Below are positions 50,054 through 60,350 of a stretch of DNA of 64,000 bases, piece by piece. Source of the stretch: Ideonella sp. A 288. Its GTDB lineage: Bacteria; Pseudomonadota; Gammaproteobacteria; Burkholderiales; Burkholderiaceae_C. The stretch spans positions 1 to 64,000 of the forward strand of contig NZ_MWLO01000141.1 in NCBI RefSeq assembly GCF_002198735.1, read 5' to 3'. The notes beneath the pieces were generated by a model. That model was not told where the DNA came from and did not search any database. It was given only the letters and a program-made list of their open reading frames with translations. Each line of letters starts with the position of its first letter. Position 1 is the first letter of the stretch. The position numbers were made by a program, and so were the translations under genes.

Positions 50054-51574
50054 ATGAAAACCCGGCCCAGCCTCCAAGATTTCGTCGACGACGAGTTGTT
50101 GCGTGCACCGCTGGCCTTCGACACGGTGGTCGACGCCGTGCTCGAGCAATGGCGCCGCGCCTCGCCGGCCTCGTCGCGCTGGGATGCCGACGAGGTGCGT
50201 GCGCTGCACAACCACCGGCGCGAGGTCGTGCGCGACGCGATGCTGGGGCTGCGTGCGCAGGTGTCCGCCGAAATCACCGGCACGCCAGCACCCCGGCGAG
50301 CTGCGCCGGCCACAGCCGCGCCGGCCCGCCTCGAACTTTCGTTGATCGGCGACGACGAGATCAGTGCCGACATCGAGGTGTCGCGGGCCGTCGAACGCAT
50401 CAAGTCGGCCGCCGAGTTCGAGTTGCGCGAACTGCAGGCCTACACCTCGGCGCTGGTCGACGACGTGAACGTCGCCCGAGACACCAATCCGTTCAGGCCC
50501 GAGGCCTACGTGCGGGCGCTGTGGTCCGGCGTCCAGGGCGTGTCGATGCCCAGGGCGCGCCAGGCCGCGTTCATGCGCGACGCCGCCGAGCCGATGGCCA
50601 AGGCCCTGCGCCAGGGCTACGCCGCCGCCTGCAGTCGCCTGGAGGGCCAGGGCATCGAGCCCGCGGCGCACCGCACCATCGTGCTCAGCGTCACCAGCCG
50701 CGGCGGTACCTTGTACCCAGCCCAGGCGTCCGAGTCCCTCGAGGAGATCCGCGACAGTCTGCCGATGCCACTCGACGAGCCGGTGCCGGCCCGGGCCACC
50801 GCCCGGCCGCCGACCCTGTCGCCCAGTGAGGCGGCGATTGACCAACGTCTGATCGAGCTGTTATCACGCCTGTTCGACGCGATCCAGTCCGACACCCGGC
50901 TGTCGCCGTCCACGGTGTCGCTGTTGCTGCGCCTTCAGCCGTCGGCCTTGCGCGTGGCCCTGCGCGACACCGGCATGCTGCAGGCCTACGACCACCCGGT
51001 CTGGCGCTTCATGGACGTGCTGGCCTTCGTCATCGACAGCGTGCCGGCCAGCGCCGCAGAGCGTTGTCTGTCGCACTGCCGCCAGTTGATCGACCACCTC
51101 GTCGCCGACGGCAACGCCGACGCGGCGCGTTTCGACTGGGCCACCGGCCGCCTGATGGCCTTCGATCGGCACCTGCTCGAACAAAGCATCGCCGCCGCGC
51201 GCCCCGACATCGAGCGCTTGCGGTCGACCGCCGACGGCGGCGACCCGCCCATCGACGTCGGCAACCTCGACACCGTGCCGGCCGAGTTGATGAGCGACGA
51301 ACCGCTGCCCACACCGTCCGCCCCTGACCTGCACCCCGGCCACCGGGTGCGCATCTACCTGCATGGCGACTGGCGCTTGCTGCAGGTGCTGTGGGTCGAT
51401 CCGGTCGCCGATCTCTGGCTGCTGCGTGACACCAGCACCGACCAGCCCTGGGCCCTGCGCCGCAGCGCGCTCGAGCGCCTGGCCGCTGAGCGCCTGGCGT
51501 TGCCCTGGCGGCCGCGCTCGCTGGTGCGGGTGGCCGCCGGCCAGGTGGCACGGGCCATCCCGCCTGCGCGCTGA
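50054..51574 (+). CDS. DUF1631-like protein
   Basis: Predicted soluble protein of 506 residues without signal peptide. The segment LELSLIGDDEISADIEVSRAVERIKSAAEFELREL resembles the core of DUF1631 proteins of beta/gammaproteobacteria, and the C-terminal GHRVRIYLHGDWRLLQVLWVDPVADLWLLRD resembles the PilZ-like end of that family. It is shorter than many DUF1631 members. Function is not known; it may be a c-di-GMP-linked or signalling protein, which is speculation. It stands alone between groEL and the patatin gene. Confidence 0.6.
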   Translation: MKTRPSLQDFVDDELLRAPLAFDTVVDAVLEQWRRASPASSRWDADEVRALHNHRREVVRDAMLGLRAQVSAEITGTPAPRRAAPATAAPARLELSLIGDDEISADIEVSRAVERIKSAAEFELRELQAYTSALVDDVNVARDTNPFRPEAYVRALWSGVQGVSMPRARQAAFMRDAAEPMAKALRQGYAAACSRLEGQGIEPAAHRTIVLSVTSRGGTLYPAQASESLEEIRDSLPMPLDEPVPARATARPPTLSPSEAAIDQRLIELLSRLFDAIQSDTRLSPSTVSLLLRLQPSALRVALRDTGMLQAYDHPVWRFMDVLAFVIDSVPASAAERCLSHCRQLIDHLVADGNADAARFDWATGRLMAFDRHLLEQSIAAARPDIERLRSTADGGDPPIDVGNLDTVPAELMSDEPLPTPSAPDLHPGHRVRIYLHGDWRLLQVLWVDPVADLWLLRDTSTDQPWALRRSALERLAAERLALPWRPRSLVRVAAGQVARAIPPAR

Positions 51575-51650
51575 GCTTCCGCGTTACGCGCGACGGCGCC
51601 CCGTGCGCGGGCGCGTGCCGGCATGGGCGCGGCCCGGCGAGAATGGCTGC

Positions 51651-53987
51651 ATGCACCGACGGACCCGATCCCTGCCCAGTGCCGCAGCGCTCGCCGCACG
51701 GGTCGTGGGGCAGGCGTGGCGCCTGGTGGCGTGGGGCCTGTGCCTGTTGCCGACGCTGATGGCGCCGGCGGCAGCCGCGGACGCCGTCCCGGGTCCGTCC
51801 CATGACGCCCGCCAGGACACGCGCCCGGACGCCCGACCGGCGCGACCGCGCATCGGCCTGGTGCTGTCGGGCGGCGGCGCACGCGGGCTGACCCATGTCG
51901 GCGTGCTCAAGGTGCTGGAAGAGCTGCAGGTGCCGATCGACGTCATCGCCGGCACGTCGATGGGCGCCATCGTCGGCGGCCTGTACGCCAGCGGCATGCG
52001 CGCCGACACGCTGGAGCGCGAACTGCTGGCCATCCGCTGGGAAGAGGTGTTCGCCAACCGCATCGAGCGCCCGCAACTGTCGCAACGCCGCAAGGAAGAA
52101 GACTTCGAGATCTCACCGCTGATCGAGCTCGGCATGCGCCAGGGCGAACTGCGCACGCCGCAGGGCGCGGTGTCCAGCCGCGGGCTCGAGTCGCTGCTGC
52201 GGCGCTACACCCTGCCCGTGCGGCACGTGGACAGCTTCGACATGCTGCCGATCGCCTTCCGCGCCGTGGCCACCGACATGGAAACCGGCCAGGCGGTGGT
52301 GATGGACCGCGGCGACCTGGCGATGGCCATGCGCTCGTCGATGAGCGTGCCGGGGGTGTTCTCGCCCACCGAGCTCGACGGTCGCATCCTGGGCGACGGC
52401 GGGCTGGTCGACAACACGCCGGTGGCGGTGGCGCGATCGCTCGGCGCCGAGGTGGTCATCGTCGTCAACATCGGCACGCCACTGTCCGCGCGCGACGCGC
52501 TGGGCTCGGCGGTGGGCCTGACGGCGCAGATGATCAACATCCTCACCGAGCAGAACGTGCAGCGCAGCCTGGCCCTGCTGGGGCCGCGGGACGTGCTCAT
52601 CGCACCGACGCTCGGCGGGCTCACGGCCGCCGATTTCGCCGAGGTGCGGCACTTCATCGGCCTGGGCGTGGCCGGTGCCCGCGGGCGCAGCGACCGCCTG
52701 GCCGCACTGGCCGTGGGCGGCGAAGAGTACGCCGCCTGGCGGGCCCGTCACGGCACGCCGCGGCTGACCGCGCCCGACCTGGCCTTCGTGCGCATCGAAG
52801 GCACAGCATTCACCAACCCCGAGCGGCTGCAGGCCATGCTCGAATCGAAGCCGGGCCAGGTGTTCGACGCGGCCCGCGCCGAGCGCGACGCCAAACGCCT
52901 GGCCAGCGGCGGCGACTACACCCGGGCCGACTACCAGCTGGCACGCGAAGGCGGCCTCGACGGCCTGGTGTTCGACCTCGAGGACAAGCCCTGGGGGCCC
53001 AACTACCTGCGCGCCGGCATCGATCTCAGCACCGACTTCCGCGGCCGCAGCGCCTTCAACCTGAAGATCAGCCACAACCGCCACTGGCTCACCCGCAACG
53101 GCACCGAGTGGCGCAACCGGGTGCAGATCGGCGAGGTGCCCACGGCCTTCACCGAGCTGTACCACCCGCTGGCCTGGACGTCCTCGCGCGCAGATGACTG
53201 GTTCGTCGCCGGCTACGCCGGCCTGGAACGGCGGCGCCTGTGGCGCTACGGCGCCGACGATGGCGAAGAGCGCGCGCTGTTCCGGCGCGTCCAGCTCACG
53301 ACCGGGGTCGACCTCGGGCAGCCCTGGGGCGAGTTCGGCGAGTTGCGCCTGGGGTGGTCCCGCCTGGCACTGCGCACACTGCCGCTGCTGGTCGGCACCG
53401 ACTACACCGGCATCACCGAGCGTGTGCGCTGGATCGAGGACGCCCTGCGCGCCCGCGTGGTCGTCGACCAGCTCGACTTCGCCAGCTTTCCGCAGCGTGG
53501 CTACCGCGCCGAAGTCGACGCCTGGGTGGGCCGGCGCAGCGGCGACCTCAGCGGGCGCTTCGGCCGCGTCGAGGCCGAGGGCCAGGCCGTGCGCACCTGG
53601 GGCGCCCACACCCTGAGCATCTATGGCCTGCTGCAGATGGCCGACCAGCGGCAAAACCTCGAGATCGAGCGCTACAGCCTGGGCGGCTTTCACCAGCTCT
53701 CGGGCTACCAGCCCGGCCAGCTCACGGGCAACGACACCCTGCTGCTGCGCCTGACCTGGTACCGGCGCCTGTCGCAGACACCCGCGCTGACACGCGGGTT
53801 CTTCGTCGGCGCCACGGTGGAGGCGGGCAACGCCTGGGCCGACCGCGCCGCCATGCGCCTGAACGACCTGCGCACGGGCATGAGCGTGTTCATCGGTGCC
53901 GACACCGGTGTCGGGCCGCTGTACCTCGGCGTGACCTATGCCCCGCGGGGCAGTGCCGGGCTGGCCCTGTTCATCGGTCGACCATGA
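51651..53987 (+). CDS. Patatin-like phospholipase with C-terminal beta-barrel (type Vd-like)
   Basis: Protein of 778 residues. An N-terminal signal (hydrophobic about 22-45) is followed by a patatin domain: oxyanion loop SGGGARGL (73-80), nucleophile Ser103 in GTSMG and Asp249 in DGGLVD. A POTRA-like region begins near residue 380 (VRIEGTAFTNPERLQ), then a surface-antigen type 16-strand barrel ending YAPRGSAGLALFIGRP. This matches PlpD-type Vd autotransporters such as P. aeruginosa PlpD. The start ATG at 51651 is used; the frame is open upstream. Lipase substrate and secretion are inferred from the family. Confidence 0.9.
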   Translation: MHRRTRSLPSAAALAARVVGQAWRLVAWGLCLLPTLMAPAAAADAVPGPSHDARQDTRPDARPARPRIGLVLSGGGARGLTHVGVLKVLEELQVPIDVIAGTSMGAIVGGLYASGMRADTLERELLAIRWEEVFANRIERPQLSQRRKEEDFEISPLIELGMRQGELRTPQGAVSSRGLESLLRRYTLPVRHVDSFDMLPIAFRAVATDMETGQAVVMDRGDLAMAMRSSMSVPGVFSPTELDGRILGDGGLVDNTPVAVARSLGAEVVIVVNIGTPLSARDALGSAVGLTAQMINILTEQNVQRSLALLGPRDVLIAPTLGGLTAADFAEVRHFIGLGVAGARGRSDRLAALAVGGEEYAAWRARHGTPRLTAPDLAFVRIEGTAFTNPERLQAMLESKPGQVFDAARAERDAKRLASGGDYTRADYQLAREGGLDGLVFDLEDKPWGPNYLRAGIDLSTDFRGRSAFNLKISHNRHWLTRNGTEWRNRVQIGEVPTAFTELYHPLAWTSSRADDWFVAGYAGLERRRLWRYGADDGEERALFRRVQLTTGVDLGQPWGEFGELRLGWSRLALRTLPLLVGTDYTGITERVRWIEDALRARVVVDQLDFASFPQRGYRAEVDAWVGRRSGDLSGRFGRVEAEGQAVRTWGAHTLSIYGLLQMADQRQNLEIERYSLGGFHQLSGYQPGQLTGNDTLLLRLTWYRRLSQTPALTRGFFVGATVEAGNAWADRAAMRLNDLRTGMSVFIGADTGVGPLYLGVTYAPRGSAGLALFIGRP

Positions 53988-54065
53988 GCCCGCAGGCCTT
54001 GCCGAGGGGTCATTCCCGCGTGGCGGGACCGGCCGCAGGCCGTAGGGTGCACCAATGAGCCGGTC

Positions 54066-54084
54066 TCCCGGCCGATGGCCGGGA
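54066..54084. terminator. Hairpin between patatin gene and engB
   Basis: TCCCGGCC-GAT-GGCCGGGA is a perfect 8-bp stem between convergent genes; GG and CC outside the arms could extend it. It probably serves both transcripts. Confidence 0.55.
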
Positions 54085-54130
54085 CCATGCGCTCAGGGGC
54101 CGAGGCCGAGCGACGCGGCCTCGGTCAAGC

Positions 54131-54826
54131 TCAGGCCTGCGGCCCCCGCGCGACCGGCTTGCCGACCCATGCGCGCAGCATGCAGGCCGCATCGCCCAGG
54201 CCCTTTCGCGACAGCGCAGAGAACAGCGACACGCCGATGTCCGACTCGTCGGTCGCCACCTCCGCCAGCACCGTCTGGGCGTCGACCAGGGCGCGCTCCG
54301 ACTCGGTTCGGTTGAGCTTGTCGGCCTTGGTCAGCAGCACCAGCAGGCGCACCTCGCCCGAGCCGACGCGGGGCGCGACAAAGGCCAGCAGTTGCCGGTC
54401 CAGCGGCGTGAAGCCGTGGCGCGAATCGACCATCATGACGATGCCCGACAGCGAGTGACGGTGCTCCAGGTAGTCGGCCATCACCTGCTGCCAGCGCAGC
54501 TTGGCGCCGCGCGCCACGGCCGCGTAGCCGTAGCCGGGCAGGTCGGCCCACAGCGTGTCGGGCGCATCGGCCGGGCCCAGTTCGAAGAGGTTGATGTGCT
54601 GCGTGCGGCCAGGCGTCTTCGAGGCGAAGGCCAGCCGCCGATGCTGCGCCAGCGTGTTGATCGCGGTCGACTTGCCGGCATTGCTGCGCCCCACGAACGC
54701 GACCTCCGGCAGACCCGGCGGTGGCAGCTGGTCGAGCCGGCTTGCGGTGGTCAGGAAACGCGCGCTCTGGGTCCACGCCAGCGCCTCGCGTTCGATCGGG
54801 TCCAACGGTTTGGTAGGGGAACTCAT
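54131..54826 (-). CDS. engB: Ribosome biogenesis GTPase EngB (YihA/YsxC)
   Basis: GTPase for large-subunit assembly. The 231-residue protein has G1 GRSNAGKST (46-54), LAFASKTPGRTQHINLF (switch), G3 DLPGYGYA and G4 LTKADKL. The ATG at 54826 is divergent from cytochrome c4, 48 bases away, the usual betaproteobacterial layout. Confidence 0.96.
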   Translation of the reverse strand: MSSPTKPLDPIEREALAWTQSARFLTTASRLDQLPPPGLPEVAFVGRSNAGKSTAINTLAQHRRLAFASKTPGRTQHINLFELGPADAPDTLWADLPGYGYAAVARGAKLRWQQVMADYLEHRHSLSGIVMMVDSRHGFTPLDRQLLAFVAPRVGSGEVRLLVLLTKADKLNRTESERALVDAQTVLAEVATDESDIGVSLFSALSRKGLGDAACMLRAWVGKPVARGPQA

Positions 54827-54874
54827 GGAGCATTGTAAAATCCGCCGGTTTGCCCCCTCCCAAGGTCCCTCGAC

Positions 54875-55489
54875 ATGAAGTCGCTGCTTGCCCTGACACT
54901 GCTCACCGCACTCCTCGCCCCCGCCTTTGGCGCCGACGCCCCTGCGGCAGCCAAGCCAGACCTGGCCAAGGGCCAGGAGAAAGCCCAGATGTGCGCAGCG
55001 TGCCACACCTCTGATGGCAGCCGCGGCACCCCGGCCAACCCCATCCTGGCCGGTCAACACGCCGACTACCTCGTCAAGCAACTGACGGAATTCAAGGCCG
55101 GCAAGCGCGCCAACCCGATCATGAGTGGCATGGCCGCAACGCTCACCGACGAGGACATGCGCAACGTCGCCGCGTTCTACAGCAGCAAGCAGGCCAAGCC
55201 GGGTGCCGCCAAGAACGCCGACACTGTGACCCTGGGCGAAAAGATCTACCGCGGCGGCATCGCCGCCAAGCAGGTGCCCGCGTGCGCCGGTTGCCACAGC
55301 CCCACCGGTGCCGGCATCCCTGCCCAGTACCCGCGCCTGGCCGGCCAGCACGCCGAGTACACCGAGGCGCAACTGGTGTCCTTTCGCGCCGGCCAGCGTG
55401 GCAACTCTGCGCAGATGGTCTCCATCGCCGCCAGGATGAGCGACAAGGAAATCAAGGCCGTGGCCGATTACATGGCCGGGCTGAACTGA
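54875..55489 (+). CDS. Dihaem cytochrome c4
   Basis: Periplasmic electron carrier of 204 residues. A signal peptide (to about residue 20) precedes two homologous class I cytochrome c domains with haem sites CAACH (40-44) and CAGCH (137-141); axial Met candidates follow in PIMSGMA and AQMVSIAARM. Cytochrome c4 usually donates electrons to terminal oxidases. The haem-ligation genes resB and ccsA follow, separated by a 32-base tandem repeat. Confidence 0.95.
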   Translation: MKSLLALTLLTALLAPAFGADAPAAAKPDLAKGQEKAQMCAACHTSDGSRGTPANPILAGQHADYLVKQLTEFKAGKRANPIMSGMAATLTDEDMRNVAAFYSSKQAKPGAAKNADTVTLGEKIYRGGIAAKQVPACAGCHSPTGAGIPAQYPRLAGQHAEYTEAQLVSFRAGQRGNSAQMVSIAARMSDKEIKAVADYMAGLN

Positions 55490-55515
55490 GCTTCGCCCGC
55501 CACGCGTCCCGCACA

Positions 55516-55539
55516 GGGCCGGTCGATGACCGGCCCTTT
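55516..55539 (+). terminator. Terminator-like hairpin after cytochrome c4
   Basis: GGGCCGGTC-GAT-GACCGGCCC, a perfect 9-bp stem followed by TTTG, 26 bases past the cytochrome c4 stop. It is the first unit of the tandem array. Confidence 0.8.
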
Positions 55540-55641
55540 GTCATTGAGCGCCGGTGGATGACCAGCCCTTTGTCATTGAGCGCCGGTCGATGACCAGCCC
55601 TTTGTCATTGAGCGCCGGTCGATGACCGGCCCTTCTTCATT
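55518..55641 (+). repeat. Four 32-base tandem repeats of a terminator-like unit
   Basis: Units begin at 55518, 55550, 55582 and 55614. Each has the pattern GCCGGT-C/G-GATGACC-G/A-GCCC followed by TTTGTCATTGAGC; the fourth ends differently (TTCTTCATTGCAG). Units 1 and 4 keep a fully paired GGTC/GACC arm with GCC/GGC extension; units 2 and 3 have changes that shorten the stem. Confidence 0.92.
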
Positions 55642-55670
55642 GCAGACCCCGAGCCGGGATAATCCGCGCC

Positions 55671-57794
55671 ATGTCCTCCGCCCCATCCGGCACCGACGGC
55701 ACGCCGCGGTCGCCTGCCCTGCGCGACGCGGTCGAACTGCTGTCGTCGATGCGTTTCGCGATCGCGCTGCTGAGCCTGATCTGCATCGCCTCGGTCATCG
55801 GCACGGTCGTCAAGCAGCATGAGCCCTACACCAACTACGTCAACCAGTTCGGGCCGTTCTGGGCCGAGGTGTTCGGCACGGTGGGGCTGTACCAGGTCTA
55901 CAGCGCCTGGTGGTTCCTGCTGATCCTGGCCTTCCTGGTCACCTCGACCAGCCTGTGCATCGCCCGCAACACGCCGAAGATCCTCAACGAGCTTCGCAGC
56001 TACAAGGAACACCTGCGCGAGCAGGCGCTGGCGGCCTTCCACCACAAGGCGCAGGGGCAACTGGCCATGCCGCCGACCGCCACCCTGCAGCATGTCTCCG
56101 GCCTGCTGGCCAAGCGCGGCTGGCAGGCGCGCGCACAGGTGCGCCCGGACGGCACCATGGTCGCCGCCCGCAAGGGCATGGCCAACAAGATCGGCTACCT
56201 GTGCGCCCACTCGGCCATCGTGCTGATCTGCTTGGGCGGCCTGCTCGACGGCGACCTGATCGTCCGCGCGCAGATGGCCCTGCTCGACAAGCGCGCCTAC
56301 AGCGGCGCCGGGCTGATCAAGGACGTGCCGGCGCAGCACCGCCTGTCCGCGCGCAACCCCACCTTCCGCGGCAACCTGCTGGTGCCCGAGAACGGGCGCG
56401 CCGGCACTGCGGTGCTGAGCATGGCCGACGGCGTGCTGCTGCAGGACCTGCCCTTCGACATCGAACTGAAGAAGTTCATCGTCGAGTACTACGACACCGG
56501 CATGCCCAAGCTGTTCGCCAGCGAGATCGTCATCCACGACCACGAGACGGGCCAGGCGGTGCCGGCCACGGTGAAGGTGAACGAACCGGCGCACCACCGC
56601 GGCATTGCCATCTACCAGAGCAGCTTCGACGACGGCGGCTCGCGCGTCGAGATGCGCGCCTGGTCGATGGACGGCCGCGGCAAGCCCTTCGACATGGCCG
56701 GCACGGTGGGCGAATCGACGCCACTGTCGAGGGCCGAGGGCGTGGAAAAGCTGACGCTCGAGTTCAGCGGCCTGCGCGTGATCAACGTCGAGAACCTGGC
56801 CGGCACGGCAGCCGACGAAGGCGCCACCGACGTGCGCAAGGTCGATCTCGTCGGCTCGTTCGAAAAGCACCTGGGCTCGGGGGCCAAGGGCGGCGGCGAC
56901 AAGATGCTGCGCAACATCGGTCCGTCGATGAGCTACAAGCTGCGCGACGCCAGCGGCCAGGCGCGTGAGTTCAACAACTACATGGTGCCGGTCGAGATGG
57001 AAGGCCAGCGCGTGTTCCTGGCCGGCGTGCGCGACACGCCGGGCGAGCCGTTCCGCTACCTGCGCATCCCCGTCGACGCCGAGGGCAGCATCGAGGGTTG
57101 GCAGCGGCTGAAGGCCGCGTTGCACGACCCGTCGCTGCGCGACCAGGCCACCAAGCGCTACGTGGCCCAGGCCACGCCGCCCGGCAAGCCCGAGATGGCC
57201 GAGGCCCTGCTGGTGACGGCCCGCCGGGCGATGGCCCTGTTCGCCGGCGAATCGTTCGGCGCGCAGGCCGCCGAGCCCGGACCGCACGGCGGGCTCAACG
57301 CGCTGGCGCAGTTCATCGAGGCCAGCGTGCCCGAGGCCGAGCGCGCGCGCATCTCCGAGGTGCTGCTGCGCATCGTCAATGGCAGCCTGCATGAGTTGTC
57401 CGGCCTGGCGCGCGAGCAGGCCGGCCTGAAGCCGCTGCCCGACGACGAGGCCACGCAGCGCTTCATGCGCCAGGCCGTGCTGGCCTTGTCGGATGCCGCG
57501 TTCTACCCCGCCCCGGTGCTGCTGATGCCCTCCGGCTTCACCCAGGTGCAGGCCAGTGTCTTCCAGTTGGCACGCGCACCGGGACAGAAGCTCGTGTACC
57601 TCGGCGCGGTGCTGTTGATCATCGGCGTGTTCGCCATGCTCTACATCCGCGAGCGGCGCCTCTGGATCTGGCTGCAGGCCGACGACGGCGGGGGAACTCG
57701 CCTGCGCGCCGCGTTGTCCACCACGCGGCGCACGCTCGATGCCGATGCCGAGTTCGAGGCGCTGAAGGCCGAACTGTTGAAGGAACCCGCATGA
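55671..57794 (+). CDS. resB: Cytochrome c biogenesis protein ResB/CcsB
   Basis: Part of system II haem delivery and ligation to apocytochromes c. The 707-residue protein has ResB features: SSMRFAIALLSLICIASVIGTVV (first helix), WWFLLILAFLVTSTSLCIARNTPK, a third helix with the conserved His in KIGYLCAHSAIVLICLGGLL, a long periplasmic part and a last helix near residue 650. Its TGA overlaps the ccsA ATG (ATGA). Downstream of cytochrome c4, its likely client. Confidence 0.93.
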   Translation: MSSAPSGTDGTPRSPALRDAVELLSSMRFAIALLSLICIASVIGTVVKQHEPYTNYVNQFGPFWAEVFGTVGLYQVYSAWWFLLILAFLVTSTSLCIARNTPKILNELRSYKEHLREQALAAFHHKAQGQLAMPPTATLQHVSGLLAKRGWQARAQVRPDGTMVAARKGMANKIGYLCAHSAIVLICLGGLLDGDLIVRAQMALLDKRAYSGAGLIKDVPAQHRLSARNPTFRGNLLVPENGRAGTAVLSMADGVLLQDLPFDIELKKFIVEYYDTGMPKLFASEIVIHDHETGQAVPATVKVNEPAHHRGIAIYQSSFDDGGSRVEMRAWSMDGRGKPFDMAGTVGESTPLSRAEGVEKLTLEFSGLRVINVENLAGTAADEGATDVRKVDLVGSFEKHLGSGAKGGGDKMLRNIGPSMSYKLRDASGQAREFNNYMVPVEMEGQRVFLAGVRDTPGEPFRYLRIPVDAEGSIEGWQRLKAALHDPSLRDQATKRYVAQATPPGKPEMAEALLVTARRAMALFAGESFGAQAAEPGPHGGLNALAQFIEASVPEAERARISEVLLRIVNGSLHELSGLAREQAGLKPLPDDEATQRFMRQAVLALSDAAFYPAPVLLMPSGFTQVQASVFQLARAPGQKLVYLGAVLLIIGVFAMLYIRERRLWIWLQADDGGGTRLRAALSTTRRTLDADAEFEALKAELLKEPA

Positions 57795-59152
57795 ACACCA
57801 CCACCGCCCCCGAGACGATGACCCTCGGCCAGCCCGGCCTGATGTCCCGCCTGGGCCGCCGCAGCGCGCTCGACTGGCTGTTCGCGCTGCTCGTGATCGG
57901 CGGTGCCGGCTATGCCTTCCAGCGCTACCACGCGTCGATGGACGGCTACGAAAAGGCCATCCTCGTCGGCAGCGTGCCGGCCCTGGTGCTGCTGGGCTGG
58001 CTGTGGGGCCCGCTGCGGGCGCTGGCGCTGGCGGTCGGCGCCGCCACGCTGGGGGCGATCGCGATGTACAGCCAGGTCAGCGACGCCTTCGGCGCCGACC
58101 TGTCGCGCGCCGACCAGGTGTTCCTGCTGAAGTACTTCCTGTCGAGCCAGAGCGCCATCCTCTGGATGGGCATGCTGTTCTTCATGGCCACGGCGCTGTA
58201 CTGGATCGGCTTCTTCGTCGGCCAGGACGACAACACCGCGCAGCGCCTGGCCACGCGGCTCACCTGGTCGGGCGTCTTCATGGCCCTGGTCGGCACCATG
58301 GTGCGCTGGTACGAGAGCCACCAGATCGGGCCCGACATCGGCCACATCCCGGTGAGCAACCTCTACGAGGTGTTCGTGCTGTTCTGCTGGCTCACCGCGC
58401 TGTTCTACCTGTTCTACGAGCAGCACTACCGCACCCGGGCGCTGGGCGCCTTCGCGATGCTGATCGTCAGCGCGGCCGTCGGCTTCCTGCTCTGGTACAC
58501 CGTGGAGCGCGGTGCGCAGGAGATCCAGCCGCTGGTGCCGGCCCTGCAGAGCTGGTGGATGAAGCTGCACGTGCCGGCCAACTTCATCGGCTACGGCACG
58601 TTCGCGCTGGCCGCGATGGTGGCCTTCGCCTACCTGGTGCAGCGGCAGGCCGAGGAAACGCGCTGGTGGAAGCTGGCCCCGCTGGGCCTGTTCGGCCTGG
58701 TGCTGTGCTTCGAGCCCATCGTCTTCCGCACCGCCAAGCTCAGCACCTCGGCCAGCTACTGGGCGGTGTACGCCGGCATCAGCCTGCTGATCGTCGGCGG
58801 CATCCTGGCCTCGCGCCGGCGCATTGCCGCCCGACTGCCCGGGCCCGAGGTGCTGGACGACCTGATGTACAAGGCCATCGCGGTGGGCTTCGCCTTCTTC
58901 ACCATCGCCACGGTCCTGGGCGCCTTCTGGGCCGCCGAAGCCTGGGGCGGCTACTGGAGCTGGGACCCGAAGGAAACCTGGGCCCTGATCGTCTGGCTCA
59001 ACTACGCCGCCTGGCTGCACATGCGCCTGATGAAGGGCCTGCGCGGTGCCCCGTCGGCCTGGTGGGCGCTGTCGGGGCTGGTGATCACCACCTTCGCCTT
59101 CCTGGGCGTGAACATGTTCCTGTCGGGTTTGCACTCGTACGGCGAGCTGTGA
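57791..59152 (+). CDS. ccsA: Cytochrome c biogenesis protein CcsA (ResC)
   Basis: Haem-handling membrane protein of system II, 453 residues with about eight helices. The WWD motif WGGYWSWDPKETWALIVWLNYAAWLH (near residue 385) binds haem between flanking conserved histidines. It overlaps resB by four bases, so the two are coupled. N-terminal residues 1-25 are a soluble leader. Confidence 0.95.
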   Translation: MNTTTAPETMTLGQPGLMSRLGRRSALDWLFALLVIGGAGYAFQRYHASMDGYEKAILVGSVPALVLLGWLWGPLRALALAVGAATLGAIAMYSQVSDAFGADLSRADQVFLLKYFLSSQSAILWMGMLFFMATALYWIGFFVGQDDNTAQRLATRLTWSGVFMALVGTMVRWYESHQIGPDIGHIPVSNLYEVFVLFCWLTALFYLFYEQHYRTRALGAFAMLIVSAAVGFLLWYTVERGAQEIQPLVPALQSWWMKLHVPANFIGYGTFALAAMVAFAYLVQRQAEETRWWKLAPLGLFGLVLCFEPIVFRTAKLSTSASYWAVYAGISLLIVGGILASRRRIAARLPGPEVLDDLMYKAIAVGFAFFTIATVLGAFWAAEAWGGYWSWDPKETWALIVWLNYAAWLHMRLMKGLRGAPSAWWALSGLVITTFAFLGVNMFLSGLHSYGEL

Positions 59153-59155
59153 CCC

Positions 59156-59184
59156 GGCCGGGCCGGGCGGCGCCCGGCCCGGCC
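59156..59184 (+). terminator. 13-bp GC hairpin after ccsA
   Basis: GGCCGGGCCGGGC-GGC-GCCCGGCCCGGCC is a perfect 13-bp all-GC stem beginning three bases past the ccsA stop. No T tract follows, so it is either a mRNA 3-prime-end barrier or a Rho-assisted stop ahead of msrP. Confidence 0.65.
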
Positions 59185-59287
59185 GCGGCGGGGTCAAGCA
59201 CCCTGCCGAGGCCGCATTTGTCCGAGACTGTGTAACCTGGGGGCAGGGCCAGCGAAAGAGGCTCTGTCATCTCTCATCGGAGTCCCC

Positions 59288-60271
<984 letters not shown>

Positions 60272-60350
60272 CGGCCCGGCCACCGCCGCGCGCCGCCTGC
60301 CCCGCCAAGGCACAGGGCCGGCGCGGCGGCGACCGCCACCCCACGACCTG

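Noticed and set aside
52113..53693. 526-codon minus frame opposite the patatin gene
   Set aside because: Composition shadow of a GC-rich gene; no start context or domain.
55518..55641. CRISPR array
   Set aside because: The 32-base units are directly adjacent with no unique spacers and each unit is a hairpin; it is a tandem repeat.
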